A stretch of DNA of 64,000 bases, from contig CM054177.1 in the NCBI GenBank assembly GCA_028829895.1, positions 81,583,163 to 81,647,162 on the forward strand, written 5' to 3'. The translations under genes and the position numbers were made by a program. Positions 38,401 to 50,400 of the stretch are shown piece after piece. The stretch's first letter is position 1. Each line of letters opens with the position of its first letter. Below the pieces are notes generated by a model that made no database searches, was not told the origin of the DNA, and worked only from the letters and a program-made list of their open reading frames with translations. Source of the stretch: Sinotaia quadrata (lineage: Eukaryota > Mollusca > Gastropoda > Architaenioglossa > Viviparidae).

Positions 38401-41400
38401 CTTTTACTTGTTCTTTCTCTCTCTCTGAGCATCGTTAATAATTCTTATATCAATACGAGGCTATTGAGACCATTATTATGGTATTGTGAAAAAATTGTTT
38501 TTTTTCCTGCTCTTTCTGTCAGAAGGTGGGGCTAATGACTGGTCTGAGAATGAAAGTGACTTAGTGGGTCAAGAAGATAACATAAAACAAGTGAGTTCTT
38601 GTTTATTTATAGTCTCTCTCTCTCTTTTTGTTTCACCTCCACCCTCCCTCTCTCTCTCTCTCACAAACACTGTCATGGCCTGTGCCCGACACTTCCTAAT
38701 CCTGGTTTAAGAAAGCGCCCAATGATGTAACTGATGGGTGATGAACACACTGACAGACAAACTTGGCTTCACACACTGTAATAAATAACTCAATAAATCT
38801 GGCCTCCAGGCATTTTCTGCACATTTAGCATAGACATAACTATGAAATTATAAGAATTTAACAACAAGATGACCAAAGTAAATAAGAATTTTATAAAACA
38901 ATAACAGAATTTAAATAAAACGAAAATTGAAGTTAAATTTTCAGGAAAATATCCTCTTCTAGGACAATTTCTCACGGTGTCGAATCTTTGACCAAGAGAC
39001 TTAACTTTGTTATGTCAAAGCTTCTTCATTTTCCGAGTGGTCTTCCTTTGGCTCTTTGCCAGGTGAGCCTCACTCAGTCCGTTTCAACACAACCCAAAAT
39101 GGTAAGCAAACCTGGAAGTAAAACCAGGAACCCTGCAATAATTTGTATGCAGCTTTAAATATTTTATCTTATGTATGATAATTAAATTGTGAGGTCGGTT
39201 ATTCCCTTGTTCACAATTTTCAGCTAACTTCTCCTGTAAAAAATGTTCATTAGTGCAAAATTAAAACTCACTCTCTCAAAAATTAATAACTTTAATAACT
39301 TGACAACTTATCTTTTTCCAGTGTGGTTCTTTACACACTGTGGAAGAAATCAAATCGTTCCACCTATCATTCTTTTTTTAAAACAAGTGTTTTGACCAGC
39401 TGTTCCTTTTTAACTGTTACCCCTAGTTCCTGGACATTCCCTTGCTCATGAAATGGCTAAACTGGAAGTGGAGATTTTAGGTTGTTCATGTATATTTATA
39501 CTTTTTTTTTAATCTGGTTGTCATTTAGTTCCCTTTTTCCTACTGTGGGTTTTTATCCCAGTTCGGTGCCATGAAATCTGCTATTTATCACGGTCTAGTG
39601 GCAGTCCATCAGAACAGATTTGTTTATGATCCTGTGGTGGGTATTTCCCTGACATATTTCCAACTGACCAGTACCTATTATGCAATACTTGCCTTTTTCG
39701 ATGCCGACTCTCTCTCTAAACACTTTCCAAGCTACAGTGTGTTCTTTCCATGAATGCATCACACACACACACAACATTTTGAACAGTTATATATTTTTAA
39801 ATTCTGGACTAAGGTTTTTATATTATTACTCATATCTCCTTATACTTTGAATATTGTGTCTTGTATTAAAATCTGTTACAAAAATAATACTAAAATAAAA
39901 CATTTAAAGTCCTAGGAACTTCCTGGAAAATGAACAAATTTTTTTTTCCCAAAAGAAAGAAAATGTTTAAACAATATTTATTGATGTATTTATTTATTTA
40001 TTTTGTAGATGATATAAATCTGTTTGCATTTTGTAACTTAAATTAAAATGTTGTTCTTTTATATTTTAATCATTTCTTTTTGAAAGGTTTATAATAATTT
40101 TAAATTTGATAAAATTAATTAACTCAGATGTCTTATAAATAACAAATAAATTTCAAACACTTTTTTTTGTATAAATTTTTATTTTTAAGTCAGGTAAAAA
40201 ATTAATTAAATATATTATCTTTATTTTAATGATTTAAAATCAAAATTCAATTATTAAAATACCACAGCAGACCAGGAAAATTAAAATAATTTCTCAATTG
40301 TTCTTTTATTCTATAATATTACCAATCTTTTTATTAAGATACTATAGTTACTAAATAGTATTGTGTGACAAAATGCTTGGTGTAATCTGAAAATGGTTAT
40401 ATTATTATTTGCTATAATTTATTATACATTTTTAAATGGAAATATATTCCAGTTATATTAGCATTCATTACTCACATTCATATAAAAAGTATGCTTAAAA
40501 GAATATTTAATATTTCTGTTCTCAGAATATTGGAAGATCAACTGGCACAGAAAAAGTTCCTTTGCTAGAAACCCCTAATTCAGGTTCTGATTTATCCAGA
40601 CTAGACCTAAATAAGGTCTCACCTACCTCAACAGTCATAGCTCTAGTTTCTTCTGAGTCATCAATCAGGTCTGATCGGCGCCCACGCAGTGCTAGCATTA
40701 GCAGTAGAGGAAGTCACCGAGGCATTGAAGACTCTGCAAATTGGCAACCTTATGATGTTTGGAGTGAACAGAGAGATGATAGAAACAGGTTAGCAAACAT
40801 GTAATTATTGGGGTTTTTACTATAGGTTTGACGAGATTAATGTACTATGGTCACAAGAACTTTGTACTCACTTTTAAAGTTCAGAGACTAAGTTCAAACA
40901 TGATTTACATTGCAATGATTAAAATTTTGTCTGATGTTTTAATTTATCATGCATTTTTTAAAAATTATTTCATTTACTTTTTTTATGAATGAAATGTGTT
41001 TCTTTTAAAAAAAGATCCCAACTAATCAAATAAAAATGTTCTGGTAACTCAAATCTTATTTCATTCTCTTTCAAAGGAGTCTCTTTATAAATCGCCCCTT
41101 GCTCAGTGGAACCTTGCATAACATTGGGCTCGTGTAACAATTTTTTGCTTAATGTAGGTAGTCCCAATGTTGCTGTTTTGTGGGAGTAAGTAGCATTTAG
41201 TGCACATATTTGGTGATTCTCTGTAGCAATGTTTGATGCAATTATTTCTTTATGCAAATTCACTAAAGTTAAAGATCATTCCTTTATCTAACATGCTGTT
41301 GTATTTTATTTAATATGTCTTACACCGATTTTGAAAGAAAATAATTACAGTTACTAAGTTTTGGACATGTTTTTGCTAAAAATGGGACCTCACAGCCTTA

Positions 41401-44400
41401 TTTTGACATGATTGAAAAATTTGCTTTTGTCTGGATTTCTTTTTGTGCACAACCACACATGACTTTTTCTTATATCAGTAAAATAAAAACTAAAGGTACA
41501 ACCATAAGATTTCATCTGGTAACACTTTTATTAGCAGAACTTTAAAACTCAAGCTTTGCTAATCAACTAAAAACTTGGCTAATTTGAAATCATTGCCATT
41601 CACATATTTAAATAAATATTTTCTCTCTGAAAATTGCACTAAGAAGAGAGTTCATTCCTCTACAAAACTAGTTTATAAAATATTGTGTAGCTTCAGCTGC
41701 AGTTTAGTCCCAAGACTAGGAAGTTGTTAAACATCTGCTTCAAATTCTAGCAATGGCCAAGTTGAGCATTAGAAAATTTAGAGCTGTAGCAAACTTCGAA
41801 AGCAATTAATCTTAATGCTTATATCAATTAGTATTGCTTTCAATAAATATAGTTCTGTATTTATATATGAATTTATTTAGTATTGGAAGTTAATTTTAGC
41901 GACTATATGATTACAAGAACGATTGTCTTCTGATCCTTAGTAATACTGTAGTTTCTAATTATTTCTTTGCAACAACCCTACTTTATTTCAAACCAATTTA
42001 AACTATATAGGAAGCATGTTTTGGTAAAAGTAAACCTTTAGCTTTATTCACAACAAACTATAAAAATAACTTCAAACTATTTTCTAATTGTAGATATATG
42101 TGTAATTATATTTAAATATGCATACATTCAAAACAAAATAAAGCAAATTGTAGTGCTACAAATTCTACCACTTTTAAAATATTTACATAATTTTGTAAAC
42201 ATTATTATATAATAAGAGTTTGCAAAAATTAAAATAGATAGCCTAAAATTGTTTCAGATATATTATATACTAATTCCTCTTTTTTTTAATATTTGAAACA
42301 TGCTTGTAAGATATTTAATTCTAGAGATAACATTTTACCATTTGTTTTAAATATAGCATCATGTGATTTTGCATGTATACAAAATTAAAACAAAATCTAC
42401 AGCACCATGATAGCAATTTGCCACTTTGATTTTATAACGCAACTGCAGAAATAAAAAGCAGAGGACTTTACTTCCATGTAGCTTTTGAAATCAAGAAGAT
42501 GCAGAAATAGAACTACAGAAATAAATGATCTACCACTTCTGTGTGAGGAATGGAGATAATTTCCCTCATCAGCTATTATTGTGTTTTAACAGAATTTATT
42601 TAAGCATAAATATGTGCATTAGAACCATAGAGGGTAGGAATTTTGTGTAGAGTGGAATGAGTGAATATAACTGATGATAGCCAAAAGATTCCTGCACAAA
42701 CAAACACCCCCATGCAAAAACTAGAATGAGAAAACCATTGTTGGTGGCATGAGACTGGTATCTGTAGAGACAAAAGATAGAACACTGCAGTAGTGTAAGG
42801 AAGATAAAAACTAAAAACACGTCAGAAATAAGATAAAGACTTCAAGACTGCACAAACCCTTTGACAAGAACAAGTCCTGAGATATACTTTTAGAAATGGC
42901 TTATCTCCCTTTGCATGGCAGAAATGACAAGGGTCTTTGTGCTGTGAATACTGAAGGTTTCTTGGTTGTTTTTTTTTTAAAAGTACGCCATTTCTAGAAT
43001 TGTAGCAACTGATCAGAAATGTGTTTTATTCACTTTTATTATTATTTCTGAGGATGGGTGTTAATAAAATATTTTGCTTTTTATAAAAATGTCATTAAGA
43101 CTTGAATTTACAGTGCTTATTCATAAATACCTGTAGCAGAAATAGCTTTGTAATGATTTCTTTCTGGCTCTAGGGTATGGGCTGTCTCTGGGTCAACTGG
43201 TGGTATAGAAGGAGAGCAGCGAAATGAAATAAATAGCCAAGACACCATGGATGATAGCAAGGATGCAGGTCTAGGGAAAATTCTGCGTATGTACATAATA
43301 TAAATGGGCTTGACTATATTTAGATTTAGTAAGGTTATATTACATAATCAGCATTTTACTTTTTAAATTAATATTTTTAATTTATAAAATGTACAAATCA
43401 TGTTTTTAAAAGTATTTGTATTATAATATTAATGTTTTCACCATTTATTACAATGTCATATATTAATATTTTTGCCTATCACAGTATCATATATCAATGT
43501 TTTCACCATTTATCACAATATCATATATGCATGCTGGTGTTTGCCACAGACTCTTAATGCTGGCAACTAGCAAGACTTTTATGTAAATCCATTAAGATCG
43601 TAATTCCTCAGTGATTGGACTCCATAAAGCTGCATCATTTGGATAACCTGCTGAGCTTATATGTTCTGAAATTTTTTCGAACGTTCGTGGTTATGACAAC
43701 ATCTGAACTTTCAATTGGTACAACATCATCTTGCAGCAACACTAACTGTTCATCTTTGTCACAAACAATGACATCAGTAGATGAGTAAGACAATGTAAGA
43801 GTATCTTGCGTCTCAACAGTATCGGACTGCAAAGAAGATTGTGCTTTCTGACTTTGAAAGAAAGACAATACTTTTGGATGTTTGGCCAGCTTTTCCAATT
43901 CATCTGCTTCCTTCTTTCTCTTCACAGCACCACTCATACAATTTTTTCGCATTCTTGGTGGGTTGTCTGATGGTTCGTTTAATAAATTGTAGTTAGTGAC
44001 AATTGGCAAAAAATGGCAAATTGACAATCACAATCTGCATAACAAAGAGGGTAGAAACTATCAAAATAACTTAATGTTAATACATTGAAGGTGGAAATGA
44101 AGTGGCGAGCAGTTTTAGATTTTATTAAGTTACATAAATTTGCCAAATTCACTACAGAATACCGACATGGCAACATCTACTATTACTAACTTAGAAATTT
44201 TATTATGCTTTTTTTATCATTTAAAGCAATTTAGAAAATGACTAGATTATAGGATTGATAGAGATTTCATATTAAAAATTAACTTACCAAGATACACAAA
44301 AAATTCATTAATAGTGACATAGCATTATTTGTTGTAAAAAGCAGACGAATGAAAACAAAAAAAATATACAGGAAGCTGTGCGATTGCACCATGCATTAAA

Positions 44401-47400
44401 ATTACCGTATTGATTTATTTCACTCTAACTTCTATAGTGCTCTGTGTTTATTACCAATAATTATATTTAACTCAAAATGCAGATGCCACACATTTGTTTA
44501 AAAATATTGTTCTTACTTTGTAGAATTGTTAGAACTTATAATATTATTAAGTAATATTATGTGGTCACAATGTAGTTTTTGTTTTGGGGGCTGCCGCTAC
44601 CCCAGTTGTGTGCCTAGGCCTTAAAACAGCACTGCATAAGGTATTTGTACATTTACCTGTAAGTGCTTTTTTAACACATTAATCACTCGTTTAGTAATGA
44701 ATTGCCTTTGTTTTCTCTCAGCTAGTTTCCATTTTTAATTTTTTTTGAAAGCAAACTGGCAAAGCAAATAATATAACTCAGACAATATGATTATTGTACA
44801 CAGATAGAATCAGTTTGACTGGAAGGTGGGAACAGGGTGGGTAAAGAGGTAAAATTTTAGCACAAAGCTTACAGTAGTGCTTATTAAGATGATATTACAG
44901 AACTGAACAAAGAAAATAAAGTCATTTCACATAAAATACAATAGAGTTTATTTTAAGCAAGAAAAGTATGATTGAAATGTGGGAGTAAAAGCAGCAAAAT
45001 ATCAGCATAGAACTTAGTATTAATACAACAATCTTGAAAGAATTATTGGTTCTTTTGTTAAATGTTTCAAATGGTTCTTTTACTCTTTTTTTTTTTTTTA
45101 AAGAACGGGATGAAGGTTATGAAGAAATTTCATCTGATGAGAGTGATTTTGCTGTTGATGAAGGAGAGAAACAGAGCCAGAGTGAGTCATGCTTTAAGCC
45201 AAACTATTACACACTAAAATAAAAAAAATATTTTCAAGCAGCGTCTTCACATTTTGCATACAGTTTTTTTTTATTGGTAAAATTAAAATGTATTTAGGGT
45301 ATTTTAGTGAAAATTCTTCAGTTTTTTATAATATACATATATATGGTGATTGAATACAGTGATCACAAAATGTCAGAAAATGTTGGTCAGTGATTTAGTC
45401 ATAATTTCGAAAGAATGACCGTTCACTGCACTGCAGTATATTTCACTTTAGAAGTATAATTCTTCATACAAATTTATGTTGGGACATATAATTATATAAA
45501 TTTATAATTAATCTATTAAATTTACTTCACTTTGTGGGAAAGTAATTATTTGAATTGCCATCCTAAATTTCATTAGTCACTTGTGCAACAGATTAGTCAG
45601 TTTTATTAAATAACAGACAACAATCTTTGGCCTCTTTGCATTCGGTGACAATAATTAGAAAAATATATAATTATTACATTAAATTTAAATATTACTTTGA
45701 AAAGAAATAGTCATTGAAATTGTTGCGCTACATTTTCCAAAGTTAGTTTAGTTTATATGTTGTCAGATACAATGGTTGACCCTGTTCTCTTGGCATTGCA
45801 GTATAATTCACCCCAATAATAATTAGGAGGCAGTAATTCAAGAAAAATATTCCTTATATCTTTAATGTTGGATGAAGATGATTTTGTATAAATAAATTAT
45901 TAGTACTTTATCATAAGCATATAGGTTTTCTATAGAAATTGTTACTAATGAACAAAATTAAATTAAATTTTTATTCACATTTTTGTTGAGAAGATTTGCA
46001 TCTAAAGGAAGGCTTATTAGAAACTGTTTCTTTGAGCAAAATTACTAAATTGTAGTATTGTTGTGTGTCTTTAAATTATTTAAGAGCTGGTTGGCTTTTC
46101 ACTGTATTTCCATATTCTTCCTCTTTTACAGATATTGTTAGCATTCTGGACATTGACTGGGCTAGTCTGGCAAAACAGCCTGCCCCTAAACAAACCACTG
46201 GCTCTTTGCTGAAACGATTTCACCCTGCCAGTATTTTTCATGAAATTGGAATCTCACGCAATTTTGCTGGTGAAGCACTGTTTAACAAAGTTAAAACCAT
46301 TTGTGAACAGGGAATTGACATTGATACACAAAGAAAAGAAGGTATGGAATTAGCTTACATTGATTATGACCGAACAAGAAATTGATATTTACGTGGAAAA
46401 TGTAAGAAAGATTTTCTGTATTCAATTTCTCTCTCATGCTTGTAAATAAACAATTGCACATAGAGCTATTCACAAAAAAAATTCCCAACAGAAACAGCCT
46501 TCTACTTCAAAAAAAAAAAATACACAACTAAACCCTAAAATGTATATATTATATATTTTTACAGCTCAGACAGGCGTCATTTTATTAACTTATCTTTCGT
46601 GATACAAGATATGAAATTTAGCATGACTATAAAAATTGCTTGTTTCAAAATAATTTTTAATAAGGGAATGGTAGTGGGTTAGCATAAAAACTATTAATTC
46701 TGTCAAACAATAAATATATTACTTCCAGAGTGAAAGAAAAGTGACATTTATATCAGAAAAATATTGGCTTCTTTAAAAAGAAGAAAGATTAATACTGTTG
46801 ACATCTTCCTATACTGCCTTTGTTACTATATAAAACTATATAGAAAAGTATACAGTCACATAATTCTTAAGATTTCCAGTTTATTTGTACATATTCTTAA
46901 ATCTATAGCTGATTTCACCACAAAGTGACAGCATTGAAGTGGAAAAAAAAAACACTTAAAAATAATAACCACCGTCATTTAATAAGTCTTCTGCTTTTAA
47001 AAGTTAGTGGTCAGCAAAGTGTGGAGTATGAAAATTGAAAAACTGAATACATATTTGGACATTTTGGGAATTGTTCACTGTAGTTGTTTAACACTGTTTA
47101 AACGAACATGAACTCTCTTACTACAGGTTTGAAACTGGCTTCACAAACATGCCTGCCTGCACCAGACTCATAAATATGTCTTAACATGGTTGGGATGCTT
47201 TCTACAACAACCCTTTGCCATCTTAAAATAAAATATTATCTGAAGTTGTTTTGAGGGAAATCTAATGTGAAAGCCCCATTCATAAAAACTTTAAATCAGC
47301 GACTATCGTATTATAATCTTCAGAGATCATTAACTGCCTTAAAATTTATATAAATTCAGAAGAGATCCTAACTGCCATTATCCTGATCCCTATATGTGGT

Positions 47401-50400
47401 TGATCCTGCACAACATGGTAGTCCGTAATTCTAATATTTGCTTTATTAATTATCCTGTAACCTCATGATTTTGAATTTTGTGAATAATTTATGTATGAGT
47501 TGATCTGCAGTCTTCCCCCCCCCCCCCCCAGCTGGTTCATACATGTCTTCTTTTCTGGTGCATAAATAAAAATTAAAAAAATAACCAAACTGTACACACC
47601 AAAAATTCTTTGTGAGCCAAGTGAACAATAAAATTCCAAATGGAAAAAATAAGATGCAGAGTGGTGAAGGGAGGAGGGAAAAATATGTACAGAACACACA
47701 CCAACAAAGCATTAAAATGAAATGCTAGCTAGTTGGTTATAATAGTAGAGTACATTTGTGTCCCTTGGTATTACATTTCATTAAAAATTACTCCTTATTC
47801 TAATCACTGTTGTTCAGCATGTACTATTTCTCTATATAGCAACTTAGATTATTCACTTATTTGCAGGTCATGGCAGTGTATTGGTGGCTCCATTTCAAAT
47901 AATAGTATTAAATAACTGTGTTGTCTGTTGTACAGTGATAAATTGTAGTTCAAAGCTTGCCATAGTCATGCCTGTTACATCTACAATAATTAGGTATTAA
48001 TTAATGTGTGTTAAAATTTGCAAACACTAATAAATTAAGTGTAGAATTAACATCTTCAAGGTAAAATAGCACAGTTATGAAACACCTCAAGTTATAGATA
48101 ACACAACATTTATTAACAGTTTCAGTATTCAGGGTTACATATTTAACCAAACTAGTAACCTTTCCCAGATATTTAGTATTTTAAAGTATTTTATAAATTT
48201 AAATGCGATAATGATGGTTGTATAATTATACTTTGTGATGTAATCTATTTTTAGAAAGCACAGAAAAAAGTGATGACAAAGAAAATGCAGAGACATCCCC
48301 AGCAGAAAAGGATGCAATTACAAAGACAGACTTGTCCCTCCAGAATGATGTCCCTGTTCTGCACATAGCAGTTGTTCACCAAAAATGTGAACGAGCCAAC
48401 CTGCTGAGAAACCTGGGACCTTTCAGACGTGCTCTGTGTGCACGGCGAGACTGGGAGATAAGACGTCAGCTATGCAAAGTAGACAAGGTATAAAGTTTGT
48501 AACTGGTTTTGTAGGCTGTGTACACAGTGAGACTAGGAGGTAAGAAACCAGCTGTAGACAAGATAGAAAGTTTGTGGCACTGGTTCTCTAGTTTGTGTGC
48601 ACAAGGAGAATGGGAGATAAAGACATCATCTGTATAAGGTGGACAAAGTACAAAGTTATGCTGTGTGCACAGAGAGATTGGGAGATAATGTGTCAGCTGT
48701 GTAGACAAGTTATAAAGTTTGTGACACTGGTGCTATAGACTGTGTGCACAGGGAGATAGGATGTCAACTGTGTCGACAAAAGTTTTTGGCACTGGTACTG
48801 GGCTGTATGCACACAGAGATAGTGTATCAGCTGTGTAGACATGGTATAAAGTTTGTGGCACTGGTACTGGGCTGTATGCAGAGGGAGATAGGGCATCAGC
48901 TGATTTGACAAGGAATAAAGTTTGTGGCACTGGTTCTGGGCTGTATGCAGAGGGAGATAGTGTGTCAGATATGTAGACTAGGTATAAAGTTTGTGGACTG
49001 GTGCTATAGGCTGTATGCACAGGGAGATAGTGTGTCAGCTATGTAGACAAGGTTTAAAGTTTGTGGCAATGGTACTGTAGGCTGTGTGCACATGGAGATT
49101 GGAGGATATGGTGTCAACTGTGTCAACAAGGTATATGACACTGGTTCTGTGAGCAGGAGTTGCATGGCAGCTAATGAACTTGCACATTAGACAGAAAGGG
49201 TGCAATGGAATCTTGCTCTGGAGATTGAAGTAGTAATGTAATATTAAGTATTTGAAAGTCATATACATGAAGTAGCTGAAAAATCATTTTACAAAACACT
49301 GTTCAGAATGATGCTTATATGTATTGTTTGTGATGACAGTTTAAACAAGTGTATTGTATTATGCTGTAGTAGTAAGAATAAAAAGTACTGATTAATATAA
49401 TTATAAAACAATAATCAAATAATTTAATAGGCTTAATCAAATATTCTTAATGGGTTTAACTCTGTGCATTATTTTAGATCTAAATTCAAATTGAGAAATT
49501 TTTAAAAGATTTTGTTTGAATTGTTTATAAGATATGAGCTGTTAAAGAATGAAAGCCTTCTTTTATGCTTGCATTGAAAATTATTTTTAAAAATTTTAAT
49601 GAAAATGTGAAATTCTTTTTAAAAAAAAAAACTTTTATAAATTCTGATTGTTGTTCTGTGAGATACACTATTAATTGATTTCATTAATTGTTCATGTGAA
49701 ACCACACATACTAAGCAGCCATCATTAGGCATAGTATATATTACAGTGAATATTTTTTTCTCTGACAGAATTAAAAGAATATTTTTAAGTGGTTAACTAT
49801 TTTGTTGACCATTTTCAATTGTTTTTTTAATCATTTTATTTTAATCTCAAAACTTAAAATAATACATAAATAATTTAATTCAGTGCAAATGCCCAAAATA
49901 AATAACTTCAGCTTGTCACTCAAGAGTTAGTTGATTGCAGATTTTTTCCTTCTGATGTTTAGTTAATTATTTCAAAAGTAATCAAGTCAAAATTTTAGCC
50001 TTCTAATGTTTAGTTAATTATTTCAAAAGTAATAAAGCAAAATTTTAGCCTTCTAGACATAGTAGAAATTAAAGGCAAATACATATTTATGGATATTCAA
50101 ACAAAACAAAATTATAGTTATAACATTGAAGTACAGATGAGAGTAACTGGTTGTAAACTAAATTTTTTCTTGACCATATGCTAAGAGGTAAGTAGTTTAA
50201 GGGGTTTAAGGGCAGCAGTAAGAAAGCAGATGCTAAAATTGCTCTTGACCACTGTTTTTACCTGAAAGATTTATTTAATATAGTATTATTATTTGGAGGG
50301 GTTGCTACATATTGTCACTTGTAAAGCCTAAACCACTAACAAATTTTTTTGCATTGCTTTTAGTTTAATTTCATTTAGGACTATTTAAGTCTGTTCATTT

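Noticed and set aside
47446..47712. 88-codon minus-strand frame with a Gly run
   Set aside because: The Gly run is a poly-C tract (47514-47530); the rest is AT-rich intron sequence without homology.
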